This document shows, in pieces, positions 17,116 to 25,896 of a stretch of 48,837 nucleotides of DNA. The stretch comes from Pullulanibacillus pueri. GTDB lineage: Bacteria > Bacillota > Bacilli > Bacillales > Sporolactobacillaceae. Each line of letters starts with the position of its first letter. Position 1 is the first letter of the stretch. The DNA lies in the NCBI RefSeq assembly GCF_014639255.1, contig NZ_BMFV01000036.1:1-48837 (forward strand). Reading direction: 5' to 3'. The notes below the pieces were generated by a model. It was not told where the DNA came from, made no database searches, and saw only the letters and a list, made by a program, of their open reading frames with translations. A program made the position numbers and the translations under genes.

Positions 17116-17146
17116 TGTGGATAACCCTTGTTGATAATGTGGATAA
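17116..17146 (-). promoter_or_regulatory. pair of perfect DnaA boxes
   Basis: TGTGGATAA occurs at 17116-17124 and 17138-17146, each the complement of the DnaA-box consensus TTATCCACA, 22 bases apart in the gap between speB and the membrane-protein gene. Two helical turns separate them, so both face the same side of the DNA. Confidence 0.6.
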
Positions 17147-17260
17147 TCATCGTTCGTAAGTCTTTTTCCATTGAAGCCACTTGGAAGTGACTGGCATAAC
17201 GTTTAAAAGCATTCTATAATATTAATATAGAGCATTGAAACAATGAACCAGGTGAGAGGC

Positions 17261-18316
17261 ATGCAGTGGGTACTCAAAAGAAGTTTTATTGGAAGCCGGA
17301 TTATCAAAAGCTGTTTAGCGGCATTTGTGACAGCTTTTATTTGTCAGGCTCTCAATTGGCCACCATTATTTGCAGTGATGACCGCGGTAGTTTCTATTGA
17401 AAATACTTCCGTTGACTCAGTGAAAAAAGGACTGATTCGTTTTCCGGCATCCGCCATTGGTGCAGCGTTTGCGATGCTGTCGGAGGATCTCTTTGGACGA
17501 GGCGCACTGACTTATGGGTTGGCGGCATCCTTGACCTTAATCTTATGTTATAAACTTAAATTATACGATGGCATGGTAGTCGCTATTCTTACAGCGGTGG
17601 CCATGATTCCTGAAACCTATGGTCATTATTTGGATTCCTTTATTATTCGACTCGGAACAACCTTGACGGGTATTACAGTGGCAACACTGATTAATTACTT
17701 TGTTATGCCACCTAATTACAAGAAAATTGTAAGTCGAAAAGCTGAAGACTTAACGCGGAAAACAGCCAGGCTAATTCAAGTTATGCTTGAACCACCACAA
17801 GGAAAGGCACATAATGCCCGTTTGCGTCATATGTACCAAGAGTGCAATAAAACTTTAGAAACAAGCTTTAAACTGATTCGCTTTCAGCGGTCCGAATGGC
17901 GGTACCATTTCCATCATACTCATGAAATTAGGGAAATCACTTATGATCAGCGCCGCTTTGAACAATTGCAGAAAGTGATGTATCACATCGGTAACTTGAT
18001 TTATTCGCCTGTGAATTTGTCTGTTTATAATGAAGAGGAGCAAGCACACATTCGCTACTTTATTAAAATTCTGGCACAGAAATTGGTAGAGGGGACAACA
18101 AATAGAGAAACTCAGAAAGCATTCGAAGAGGGTCTCCAAAAAATCGATGCCCTTTACAATTCTATTGTCAGTGAGCAGGCAAAAGGGGAGAATGGCCATC
18201 ATTACTTAATACCACAACAAATGATCTTGTACGAATTATTGTCGATTTATGAGATTATCGAATTAAACGATGTGTGCTCGGAATCAGCTAAAAAAAGATT
18301 CAAGCAACACTCATAG
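17261..18316 (+). CDS. aromatic acid exporter family membrane protein
   Basis: About 351 residues from ATG at 17261, preceded by AGGTGAGAGG; an in-frame ATG at 17243 lacks a ribosome site. The N-terminal half has four to five membrane segments (LAAFVTAFICQAL, LFAVMTAVVSI, LAASLTLILCYKL, MVVAILTAVAMIP, LTGITVATLINYFV). The C-terminal half is soluble, helical and rich in charged residues with HFHHTHEIREI, the layout of ArAE_1/DUF939 proteins of Bacillales (B. subtilis YqjA-like). Export of aromatic or weak acids is a family inference. A good terminator follows. Confidence 0.75.
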   Translation: MQWVLKRSFIGSRIIKSCLAAFVTAFICQALNWPPLFAVMTAVVSIENTSVDSVKKGLIRFPASAIGAAFAMLSEDLFGRGALTYGLAASLTLILCYKLKLYDGMVVAILTAVAMIPETYGHYLDSFIIRLGTTLTGITVATLINYFVMPPNYKKIVSRKAEDLTRKTARLIQVMLEPPQGKAHNARLRHMYQECNKTLETSFKLIRFQRSEWRYHFHHTHEIREITYDQRRFEQLQKVMYHIGNLIYSPVNLSVYNEEEQAHIRYFIKILAQKLVEGTTNRETQKAFEEGLQKIDALYNSIVSEQAKGENGHHYLIPQQMILYELLSIYEIIELNDVCSESAKKRFKQHS

Positions 18317-18326
18317 AACCTGTGAC

Positions 18327-18353
18327 CAACCACCTTATTTGAGGTGGTTTTTC
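18327..18353 (+). terminator. Rho-independent terminator
   Basis: AACCACC/GGTGGTT around an 8-base loop, followed by TTTTT, 11 bases after the exporter stop. The rest of the gap to 18667 contains one long open frame that I judge accidental and the tandem operator-like repeat at 18610. Confidence 0.85.
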
Positions 18354-18609
18354 TATTATAGCTTATCAATAGACTTAGGCTTCCCGGCACGGGAGAGCAT
18401 CGAAAAGGAGCCCCACACTTCCAAAACGCGCACAAAAAGAAGCCTCCGGTCCACAAAAAAGTCCCGCATCGAATCATCCCTCCCTAATCATTTGATCAAC
18501 TATAATCGATTAGTCATAACCAGCGACTTTTATCTTTTATCTATAAATTGTAAAGAAAAGCACACGTTTGTCGAAAATTATTTACAAGAAAAAGCCTTTA
18601 CATAATTTG

Positions 18610-18645
18610 TTTTACCGATAAAATTAATTTTAACGATAAAATAAA
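18610..18645. promoter_or_regulatory. 18-bp tandem repeat, candidate operator
   Basis: TTTTACCGATAAAATTAA is followed at once by TTTTAACGATAAAATAAA: two 18-base units differing at a few positions, ending about 22 bases before the MFS transporter ATG. The core is TTA(C/A)CGATAAAAT. It is a natural binding site for a dimeric regulator; the ArsR-type protein encoded downstream is the obvious candidate. Confidence 0.5.
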
Positions 18646-18667
18646 TTTAATCAGGGTGGGACTCACG

Positions 18668-19921
18668 ATGGTTGAACAAGTAGAAGAAGTGGCCAATGCG
18701 CCATCACATGAAGGTCTATTTAGGAATTACAAATTCATTAGTCTATGGTTAGCGGGAGCGGTGTCTAGCTTCTCTTTATCTGTATATTTATTGTCTGAAG
18801 AATGGTATGTAGTCACAGGCTTGAACTTAGGATCTATGCTTGGCATTGTAATGATGGTCACTTTAATTCCACGGGTCATCTTCATGTTTGTTGGGGGGAC
18901 ACTATCTGATCGTATAGAGCGAAAAAAATTGCTTTTTCTCTCTGATTTTATTAGAGGGATTTTGGTGGGGCTCATGGCACTTTTAGTGTTTCTAGGCATC
19001 TTGAACATATGGGTACTCTTATTTTTTGCTTTTGCCTTCGGGAGTTTAGATGCTTTTTATTGGCCAGCGAATCGCTCCTTTCTTCCTTTTCTTGTCCATG
19101 AGGATCAACTGACACGGGCGAATTCGGTAATACAGGGAACCAATCAAATGCTGATGATGGCAGGGCCTGCTTTTGGGGCGGTTCTAATTCACTGGGTTGG
19201 TTTCAAGGGCGTTTTTGCCATTACAGCTCTTCTTTTACTTGTGGGGAGCCTTTTGAATTTAGCAATTAGAGAAACAGCTAAACCTAGAGCTAACGGTAAA
19301 CAAGCCCCCCTTTCAATTTTTAAAGATTTTAAGGAAACCCTTGCTTATATTAAAACAGAGCCCTATTTAATAACCTCAATGGGAACGAGTATTGTTATAA
19401 ATTTTCTATTATCTAGTCCTTTAAGTGTTGGATTACCTTTACTCGTGAAAAATGTCATGCATGGCAATTCGTATCACCTTAGTCTGATGGAAGGTGGCAT
19501 TACTTTCGGAATGTTTTTGGGTGCAGTGATCGCAGGGGTCTTCAACTTTAAGAAAAAACGAGCGATCCTAAATCTATCGCTTATCGGGATTGACGCTATA
19601 TTTATCTTTGGCCTAAGTGAGGTTGTTTCTTTGTGGGCTGGGGTGCTCTGTATTGTCTTTATCGGTCTCTTTATTGCTATAGGGAATGTTATTGGACCCG
19701 CTCTTTCGCAGTCCTATATTAAAAAAGAGCAAATGGGGCGGGTACAAAGCTTGATGAGCATGTCAAGTATGGGTCTGATGCCCCTTTCCTTTGCGCTTGT
19801 TTCCTGCTTACTTTCAGTGGGTCTTTCCATCTCCTTTTTGCTTGTTGCAAGTAGTATTCTTACTTTGATTTTTGTTGTCCTTGTTTTAGTTTTTGTCCGC
19901 TCACTTTGGCGAATTGATTGA
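18668..19921 (+). CDS. MFS transporter
   Basis: 417 residues from ATG at 18668 (CAGGGTGGG upstream; a GTG at 18656 is in frame). About 12 membrane segments. The MFS A-motif-like loop GGTLSDRIERKKLLFLSD follows the second segment, and the mid-protein loop is RETAKPRANGKQAPLSIFKDFKETLAYIK. The sequence type matches the macrolide/enterobactin-like MFS_3 exporters common in Bacillales. Substrate unknown. An 18-bp tandem repeat precedes it and an ArsR-like regulator follows, making a transporter-regulator pair. Confidence 0.85.
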   Translation: MVEQVEEVANAPSHEGLFRNYKFISLWLAGAVSSFSLSVYLLSEEWYVVTGLNLGSMLGIVMMVTLIPRVIFMFVGGTLSDRIERKKLLFLSDFIRGILVGLMALLVFLGILNIWVLLFFAFAFGSLDAFYWPANRSFLPFLVHEDQLTRANSVIQGTNQMLMMAGPAFGAVLIHWVGFKGVFAITALLLLVGSLLNLAIRETAKPRANGKQAPLSIFKDFKETLAYIKTEPYLITSMGTSIVINFLLSSPLSVGLPLLVKNVMHGNSYHLSLMEGGITFGMFLGAVIAGVFNFKKKRAILNLSLIGIDAIFIFGLSEVVSLWAGVLCIVFIGLFIAIGNVIGPALSQSYIKKEQMGRVQSLMSMSSMGLMPLSFALVSCLLSVGLSISFLLVASSILTLIFVVLVLVFVRSLWRID

Positions 19922-19996
19922 TGGTCTTGAGACTAGTCACGTAACCGAACTCGTGCTATGGTTAAAGAAGTATATGTTTAGGGTGGGTGAACACTT

Positions 19997-20641
19997 TTGA
20001 CTGAATGGCGAATGGGCTCCTTAGAACTGATGAAAGTTCTATCAGATCCGAGAAGAATCCAGATATTAAATCTGGCGAAAGAACCGATTACGGTTAAACA
20101 AATAGCAGAAGCATTAGATGAAAAGCCATCCCGGCTTTATTATCATGTGAACAAGCTCGTTGAACTTGAGTTATTAAAGATTACTGAAACGAGGCAGACA
20201 GGTAATCTCGTTGAAAAATTCTATCGATCAGAACAAAATCTTTTCGTAAAGGGTGATATCCGCTTGCAGGCTGAAAATATCCCCTTTGCTCTGGAAAGTT
20301 TACAAAGGGCATTAATGCCAGGGATAAAACTTTATGAAAAGGCTCTGGAGAAGGTCAATGAACAATTAGGAGAAGGCGTTGAGGAAATTAAAAACTTTCC
20401 CTATCACATTTCCTTCAACTACTCGAGCGGGAGAATGACAGGGCAACAATGGCGTAGGGCAAATGCATTAGTCTTAAAAACGATTGGTGATGCGTCAGGA
20501 GAAAATTCAAACCCACCTGAGGGTTTTTTCCCCGAAGTGACCCACGATGAGGACGAAGAAGAGGGCACCTATCAGCATATTATCATTAGTTATCGGATTG
20601 AAGACGCGATAAAGCTCGGTTTAATCGATAGTGAAGAATAG
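19997..20641 (+). CDS. ArsR-type HTH transcriptional regulator
   Basis: 214 residues from a TTG at 19997, with GGGTGGGTGA about 7 bases upstream. Residues 8-70 form a winged helix of ArsR type: LMKVLSDPRRIQILNLAKEPITVKQIAEALDEKPSRLYYHVNKLVELELLKIT. The remaining 140 residues form a long C-terminal domain without Cys metal sites, ending in an acidic region (EVTHDEDEEEG), so it is not a metal sensor of the usual kind. It probably controls the adjacent MFS gene, possibly through the 18-bp repeats at 18610. Confidence 0.78.
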   Translation: MTEWRMGSLELMKVLSDPRRIQILNLAKEPITVKQIAEALDEKPSRLYYHVNKLVELELLKITETRQTGNLVEKFYRSEQNLFVKGDIRLQAENIPFALESLQRALMPGIKLYEKALEKVNEQLGEGVEEIKNFPYHISFNYSSGRMTGQQWRRANALVLKTIGDASGENSNPPEGFFPEVTHDEDEEEGTYQHIIISYRIEDAIKLGLIDSEE

Positions 20642-20719
20642 ATAAGAAAAACGTTTTTGTTTTTTCAGCATACGATAACGTAGGCAAATACCTAAATCGT
20701 TGCTGGGAGTGTGAAAACC

Positions 20720-21817
20720 ATGGTAAGACATTTTTATGCCGGAAGTAATTCAAGTCTTGGTTTTTATTCATTATTTGATGACGTGTTGAAAGGTCTTAAC
20801 CACCTTTATATTTTAAAAGGAGGCCCTGGCACAGGGAAATCAACCTTGATCAAAAATGCTGGGGCATTGTTTGAAGACAAAGGGTTAGAGGTGGATTATA
20901 TTCACTGTTCTTCAGATGTGGATTCACTCGATGGTGTGATTGTTCCTAAGCTTAGTGTCGGCATTGTCGATGGAACGGCGCCTCACATTGTCGATCCAAA
21001 ATATCCTGGCGTCATTGATAAGATTGTGGATTTAGGGAACTTTCGAGACGACGCGAAGCTCTTGTTGCATAAAGAAGAGATCATCCAACTCACGAATGAC
21101 ATCTCTACAGCTTTCTCTAATGCTTACCAATCATTTGCAGAGTCTAAAAGAATTCACGATGAACTTGAAGACATTTATATTGAAGCTCTTGACTTTGAAA
21201 AGGCAAATCAGGTGACGGAAGAGCTACGTGAACGATTTTTTTCTACAGAGAATGAAGGGGGTAAACCGGGCAAGCGTGCTGTTTACTTTTTTGGCGCCAA
21301 TACGCCAAGTGGCCCTGTTCACTATTATGATAACTTAACGCAAAACTGTACGAAACGCGTGATTCTAAAGGGCAGAGCCGGAAGTGGAAAATCGACACTT
21401 TTAAAAAAGCTGGCGCGGGCGGCACAGGATGCAGGGTATGATGTGGACATTTACTACTGTTCCTTTGATCCCAACAGTGTCGATATGATTATAGTTCCAG
21501 AGCTTCAAGTGGCCATTTTTGATGGAACAGCACCTCACGAAATGGAACCGACGCGTCAAGGCGATGAAGTGGTCGATCTCTTTGAGCGTTGCATGGATAC
21601 ACGTGTGGAAAGTGATAAGAAAGTGGAAATAGAACGGGTAGAATCGGGCTATAAAACACAGATGCAGGAAGGGATTCGTCATTTGAAGCAAGCGAAAGCC
21701 TTACACGACAAATTAGAGGCTTTTTATGTTGAGGCGATGGACTTTACAGCTGTGAAACAAAAACAAGAGGCATTAATAGAAGAGATTCTTAACTTTTCAT
21801 CGTCAAAAACGGTATGA
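20720..21817 (+). CDS. tandem P-loop ATPase, PRK06851-like
   Basis: About 365 residues from ATG at 20720 (GGGAG 10 bases upstream; GTG at 20711 is also in frame). The protein is an internal duplication. Each half has a Walker A motif (GGPGTGKST, then GRAGSGKST), a strand with IHCSSDVDSLDGVIVP or YYCSFDPNSVDMIIVP, the motif DGTAPH, and a helical stretch ending in (I/V)EA(L/M)DF. Only the order of repeats is certain; a nucleotide-binding role follows from the Walker motifs. The cellular role is unknown to me, and the neighbours give no pathway. Confidence 0.75.
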   Translation: MVRHFYAGSNSSLGFYSLFDDVLKGLNHLYILKGGPGTGKSTLIKNAGALFEDKGLEVDYIHCSSDVDSLDGVIVPKLSVGIVDGTAPHIVDPKYPGVIDKIVDLGNFRDDAKLLLHKEEIIQLTNDISTAFSNAYQSFAESKRIHDELEDIYIEALDFEKANQVTEELRERFFSTENEGGKPGKRAVYFFGANTPSGPVHYYDNLTQNCTKRVILKGRAGSGKSTLLKKLARAAQDAGYDVDIYYCSFDPNSVDMIIVPELQVAIFDGTAPHEMEPTRQGDEVVDLFERCMDTRVESDKKVEIERVESGYKTQMQEGIRHLKQAKALHDKLEAFYVEAMDFTAVKQKQEALIEEILNFSSSKTV

Positions 21818-21998
21818 TTTAAACTAGCCATGCGAAATCGGCGGGCAGCACGCCTGTTCCTTGTTAAAGTACAGCAAAAATATTAGTACTATAGATACAC
21901 CATCAGCAAGCGGGTTGATGGGGCGTGCGTTTTGAAGTAGGAATCAACACCTTATGGATAGCCAAAATGTTATACCTGCTTTCTACAGAAAATGGGCG

Positions 21999-22034
21999 GC
22001 AAAACCGCGTCACTTTATAGTGCCGCGGTTTTGT
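21999..22034 (+). terminator. GC-rich hairpin, probable terminator
   Basis: CAAAACCGCG pairs with CGCGGTTTTG, and CACT with AGTG inside around a TTAT loop, in the 356-base gap after the P-loop gene. Only four Ts follow in the stem, so strength is uncertain. A second short hairpin (CATCA...TGATG near 21901-21921) lies upstream; no gene is seen in the gap. Confidence 0.5.
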
Positions 22035-22182
22035 GCTGACAGAAAGTGTCGTCGGTATCGTTTTCTATTCAAAGAATTGGTCCATACTGTGACTAGACTT
22101 GTTTTTTTGCAGTTTTTTATATAAGTTATAAGAGGTTCAAAAATAGTTGACTTAAGAGCCAATAGGGATTGGGGTGAGGCTC

Positions 22183-22620
22183 ATGGAATCTCAGATCACG
22201 GTCGATATCCGGCTAAAAAGTGAAATGAAAGCAGCCGATATGCCGTTAGAGAGGACCCTTTTACATACTAAAGGCCTATTAAATATTAAAGATGATGTTT
22301 ATTATTTAAGATACCAAGAGGAAGTGGAGGGCGTAGGTAGCGCCCACCATACGATAAAAATTAAAGGCGATGAAGCTTTGATTTTAAGAAGGGGGCCAGT
22401 AGCCCTCAGGCAGCCTTTAAAATTAGGTGAATCTCTAGAGGGGACATATAAAAGCCCCGTAGGAAATATGCAGACTGTGACACACATGAATAAATGTCTC
22501 GTAAACTGGCAGGGAAGCAAAAAGAGTGGTTATTTTGTACTCGGCTATCAGCTGTCGATGCAGGGACAAGCCATTGGTCAATTCACACTGACCTTTAAGC
22601 TGAGGGAGGCAAAACAATGA
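22183..22620 (+). CDS. ywiB: DUF1934 family protein YwiB
   Basis: 145 residues from ATG at 22183 (GGGGTGAGG upstream; GTG at 22174 also in frame). DUF1934 proteins are small calycin-like beta barrels: alternating strands such as ITVDIRLKSEM, YYLRYQEE, HTIKIKGDEALILRRGP, and a C-terminal SGYFVLGYQLSMQGQAIGQFTLTFKLRE. The stop overlaps the argS start in ATGA, so translation is coupled. The same pairing occurs in B. subtilis. Molecular role unknown. Confidence 0.88.
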   Translation: MESQITVDIRLKSEMKAADMPLERTLLHTKGLLNIKDDVYYLRYQEEVEGVGSAHHTIKIKGDEALILRRGPVALRQPLKLGESLEGTYKSPVGNMQTVTHMNKCLVNWQGSKKSGYFVLGYQLSMQGQAIGQFTLTFKLREAKQ

Positions 22621-24287
22621 CAATCGTAGAAAAAGTAAAACAACAGCTGAAACATGAAATCAGACAAGCGGTGCTCTCCGCGGGATTAGCGGGAGAACTA
22701 GAAATTCCAGACGTTATTTTGGAAGTACCGAAAGAAAAATCTCATGGGGATTATGCAACAAATATGGCCATGCAATTAGCACGAATTGCAAAAAAAGCAC
22801 CTAGACAAATCGCAGAAGACATCGCCAGTCACATTGATCGGGAAAAGGCGCATATCCAATCGATTGAGGTCGCAGGTCCTGGCTTTATTAACTTCTTTCT
22901 TGATACAAGCTATCTCACCACACTCATTCCAGAAATTTTACAGTCAAAGGATGGCTATGGGGCTTCGGACAAAGGTCAGGGGAAAAAGATTCAAATCGAA
23001 TTTGTCTCAGCAAATCCTACCGGTAGCCTTCATTTAGGACATGCTCGTGGTGCAGCAGTGGGTGATGTATTAGTCAGAGTTTTAAACAAAGCAGGTTACG
23101 CCGCAAGCGGTGAGTATTATATTAATGACGCCGGGAATCAAATTGAAAATTTAGCCCGTTCGATTGAAGCCAGATATTTTCAAGCTCTTGGAGAAGAGCG
23201 AGAAGTTCCTGAAGATGGCTATCAAGGGAAAGATATCGTTGCCTTTGGTCAGGAATTAGCTAAAGAGCATGGAGACGGGATAGCGAAAATGGATGACGTT
23301 GAACGGATTGGGTTTCTCCGTCGTTTCGGTGTTGACCATTTAATTGCTGGTATCCGTGCAGACCTTGCCGATTTTCGTGTCGCCTTTGACGAATGGTTTT
23401 CGGAGTCAACGCTGTATACATCAGGTGAAATTACAGATACCTTGGAAAAATTAAAAGCAGGCGGTCATACGTATGAGGAAGATGGCGCATTATGGTTGCG
23501 GTCAACTGACTTTGGGGATGATAAGGATCGCGTGTTGATCAAATCAGACGGAACGTATACTTATCTCACCCCTGATATTGCCTATCACCGTAACAAGCTA
23601 GAAAGAGGATTTGACCGACTCATTAATGTATGGGGTGCCGACCATCACGGCTATATTCCGCGTATGAAAGCGGCCTTAGCAGCACTCGGTTATGACGCCG
23701 AACGCTTAGATGTGGTGATCATTCAACTCGTTAGCTTATTTAAAAATGGCGAAAAAGTGAAGATGAGCAAGCGGACAGGGAAGGCTGTCACCCTTCGCGA
23801 GTTGATGGAAGAGGTCGGAACTGATGCCATGCGCTATTTCTTTGCAATGCGTAGTTCAGATAGTCATTTAGATTTCGATATTGATCTCGCCCTTTCAAAG
23901 TCCAATGAGAACCCTGTTTTCTATGTTCAATATGCTCACGCCCGTATTTGCAGTATGTTGAAAAAGGCTGAAGGTTATGATCGTGAAGACTTTAATGGCT
24001 ATACGTTTAAACACATCGATTCGGAAAAAGAGATTGAATTATTGAAGAAACTTGGCGAATTCCCAGAGGCGGTTGTGGAGGCTGCAGAACGCCTTGCACC
24101 CCAACGCTTAACTAATTATGTGTTTGAATTGGCTGCGGCTCTTCACAGTTTTTATAATGCAGAAAAGGTTATCGATGCTGAAGATCAAGAAAAAACAGCT
24201 GAACGTGTCGCTTTAATGAAGGCTGTAAAGATTACGTTGAAGAATGCAATGGAACTTATCGGTGTTCAGGCTCCAGAACAAATGTAG
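22617..24287 (+). CDS. argS: arginyl-tRNA synthetase
   Basis: 556 residues, identical in length to the B. subtilis enzyme. ATG at 22617 sits in an ATGA overlap with ywiB and has GGGAGG 7 bases upstream. Class I aminoacyl-tRNA synthetase: N-terminal ArgRS domain with EVPKEKSHGDYATNMAMQLA, HIGH-like motif in FVSANPTGSLHLGHARG, KMSKRTG signature, and a C-terminal DALR anticodon-binding domain from about residue 435 (NPVFYVQYAHARICSMLKKA). It charges tRNA-Arg. A terminator follows. Confidence 0.97.
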   Translation: MTIVEKVKQQLKHEIRQAVLSAGLAGELEIPDVILEVPKEKSHGDYATNMAMQLARIAKKAPRQIAEDIASHIDREKAHIQSIEVAGPGFINFFLDTSYLTTLIPEILQSKDGYGASDKGQGKKIQIEFVSANPTGSLHLGHARGAAVGDVLVRVLNKAGYAASGEYYINDAGNQIENLARSIEARYFQALGEEREVPEDGYQGKDIVAFGQELAKEHGDGIAKMDDVERIGFLRRFGVDHLIAGIRADLADFRVAFDEWFSESTLYTSGEITDTLEKLKAGGHTYEEDGALWLRSTDFGDDKDRVLIKSDGTYTYLTPDIAYHRNKLERGFDRLINVWGADHHGYIPRMKAALAALGYDAERLDVVIIQLVSLFKNGEKVKMSKRTGKAVTLRELMEEVGTDAMRYFFAMRSSDSHLDFDIDLALSKSNENPVFYVQYAHARICSMLKKAEGYDREDFNGYTFKHIDSEKEIELLKKLGEFPEAVVEAAERLAPQRLTNYVFELAAALHSFYNAEKVIDAEDQEKTAERVALMKAVKITLKNAMELIGVQAPEQM

Positions 24288-24324
24288 GTTCTGAGTCTAA
24301 ACTCTTCCAACGATCATCCACAAG

Positions 24325-24436
24325 TTATACACAATTCAAACGTCCACAAAGCGCTTAAGCTCAGAGTGGGCGTTTTTTAATGGGCTTAAATAACAGAATT
24401 TTTCAAGTTATCCACTGATTATCCACATTATCCCCA
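24325..24436 (+). promoter_or_regulatory. DnaA-box cluster downstream of argS
   Basis: TTATACACA at 24325-24333 and TTATCCACA at 24419-24427 match the TTATNCACA consensus. TTATCCACT (24408-24416) and TTATCCCCA (24428-24436) each differ from TTATCCACA by one base. They lie on both sides of the argS terminator. Confidence 0.6.
24337..24379 (+). terminator. Rho-independent terminator after argS
   Basis: AACGTCCAC pairs with GTGGGCGTT (one G-T pair), followed by a T-run to 24378. Confidence 0.75.
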
Positions 24437-24541
24437 AATGGCCTTAGTGTATAAGATTACATGGCCAGCGGGAGAATAGTGACATGAGATAGACAGTTAC
24501 ACAAAGTCGCTATTTATTGGGAACAAAAAGGGGGGATAGAC

Positions 24542-25339
24542 TTGCCAGAGGTCGCAATGAGAGATGGCATTACATTGTATTACGAAGAGAAAGGTGGGGG
24601 CAACAAACCTCTTATTTTTATTCATCCCCCTTTGATGGGACATGTTGTGTTTAAATATCAATATGAGTTGAGCGGAGAATTTCGATGCTTTTTTTATGAC
24701 TTGCGCGGTCATGGTAGAAGTGGGTATAACGACACGCCACATCTCCAAACTGAAGCGATATTGGAACGTCACACAAACGATCTCTTGGAACTGATCAATC
24801 ATCTTGACTTGAAGCAGGTGACTCTTGTCGGTTACTCCGCAGCAGGTATGCTTGCTCTTCATTTTGCGATTAACTTTCCAGAGAGGGTTCACAGTTTAAT
24901 TCTGTCTGGTGGTTTCCCGAAAGTGGATACATGGCTACTCAAACAACAATTTTATGTTGGTATTCAATTAATGAGGAGAAACAAAAGGGATTTTTTAGCA
25001 AAGGGTCTCGCCCTTTCACATAAATTGACTCTAGCTGATTTTAAAGAGCTATATCAATACGGTCAAAAGAGTCGTGTTCTTGAAGTTCAAGCTCTATATG
25101 AGGCGTATTTGCAGTATGATTGTACACCAGCCTTAGATTCCCTCACTGATATTCCTATCCTTATTCTTTATGGATCACTTAGCCGGCATATCCGCGCACA
25201 TTATTCTCTTTTTCAAAGCAATCTGCCGACAGCGAAAATAGTGGTCATCGAAAAAGCCTTTCATGAGCTCCCTACGCGGTCACATTTGCTTTTCAATCAT
25301 ATTGTCCGTCAATTTTTGCGAGACATCGCTTGTGGATAG
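24542..25339 (+). CDS. alpha/beta hydrolase
   Basis: 265 residues from TTG at 24542, with AAAGGGGGG 6 bases upstream. Features: oxyanion region LIFIHPPLMGH, DLRGHGRSGYND, nucleophile elbow VGYSAAGMLAL with the Ser, and a terminal His in EKAFHELP. The usual acid position after strand 6 reads LYGSLSRHIR, with Ser-Arg where an Asp is normally found, so the triad may be incomplete or use another acid. Substrate unknown. The gene lies between DnaA-box clusters and a copy of the dispersed repeat. Confidence 0.75.
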   Translation: MPEVAMRDGITLYYEEKGGGNKPLIFIHPPLMGHVVFKYQYELSGEFRCFFYDLRGHGRSGYNDTPHLQTEAILERHTNDLLELINHLDLKQVTLVGYSAAGMLALHFAINFPERVHSLILSGGFPKVDTWLLKQQFYVGIQLMRRNKRDFLAKGLALSHKLTLADFKELYQYGQKSRVLEVQALYEAYLQYDCTPALDSLTDIPILILYGSLSRHIRAHYSLFQSNLPTAKIVVIEKAFHELPTRSHLLFNHIVRQFLRDIACG

Positions 25340-25348
25340 TGTGGATAA
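25331..25348 (-). promoter_or_regulatory. DnaA boxes at the end of the hydrolase gene
   Basis: TGTGGATAA at 25340-25348 is a perfect complement of TTATCCACA; TGTGGATAG at 25331-25339 has one mismatch. The first overlaps the stop codon region of the hydrolase gene. Confidence 0.5.
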
Positions 25349-25353
25349 TATAC

Positions 25354-25380
25354 AAATAAAAAAGACCCTGTAGGGCCATC
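25354..25380 (-). terminator. minus-strand terminator-like hairpin
   Basis: GACCCT/AGGGCC pair with a 2-base loop; on the minus strand TTTTTT follows. It would stop minus transcripts from clsB after the dispersed-repeat copy. Confidence 0.45.
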
Positions 25381-25387
25381 TTAAAAG

Positions 25388-25880
25388 GAAAGAAAGTATA
25401 AAATTTTTGGCCAGCAGAACAGTGTGGATCTCCACTCCAGAGCGCTCGCTTTCCTCATGCCCACACGACTATGGAAAGCTGCTAAGAGAATAATCCTCGC
25501 AAAAAATCGTGTTTTTACGATTTTTTGATGTGGGTAGGGTCGGCGTTCGACGCACCATCGGGGTCCTCGAAAAGTGATTTTTACTTTTTGGGGTGGTAAT
25601 CGGGGTCCCCGAAAAGTGATTTTTACTTTTTGGGGTGGTTGAGGTGCTAGCTTCGACGTTGTCACACGGACGTGACGTTTTTAGCCGATCGTCCTTAGTG
25701 GCCTCAGCTCATTTTGGAATGGATGAATGGTGTTCCAAAATGGATCTTCGGACGCGTGCTATTCCCGAAGGAGTCTCGCGTCTTCCGATCCAATCAACTG
25801 AGTTTGCTGACGCTGCCTATTGGTAAAAGACTTTTCAATGTCTAAACGAGGAGCGGGCATGCTTTTCGTTAGGTTTTTCT
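25388..25880 (+). repeat. dispersed hairpin repeat, copy E (longest copy)
   Basis: Same backbone as copy D with extra hairpin modules. A 65-base insert carries AAAAAATCGT/ACGATTTTTT within the CCCACA/TGTGGG loop. Two tandem copies of a CGAAAAGT...ACTTTTTGGGG hairpin follow (about 25558-25638). The stem CTTGGGAA/TTCCCAAG of copy D is replaced by TTTTGGAA/TTCCAAAA (25712-25740), a compensated change. The 3' terminator stem is degraded (GCGGGC vs GTTAGG). The copy occupies most of the 25340-25896 gap. Confidence 0.82.
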
Positions 25881-25896
25881 TAGTTGCTCTCATGCT

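Noticed and set aside
18270..18605. 111-codon open frame after the exporter gene
   Set aside because: Starts inside the exporter gene and runs through its terminator; product has no protein-like character.
21890..22170. Riboswitch or T-box upstream of ywiB-argS
   Set aside because: No T-box GGTGG core, specifier loop or other conserved aptamer motif; only simple hairpins were seen.
25381..25665. Minus-strand open frame with a tandem PPQKVKITFRGPR peptide
   Set aside because: The peptide repeat is the translation of the duplicated hairpin module in copy E, not evidence of a gene.
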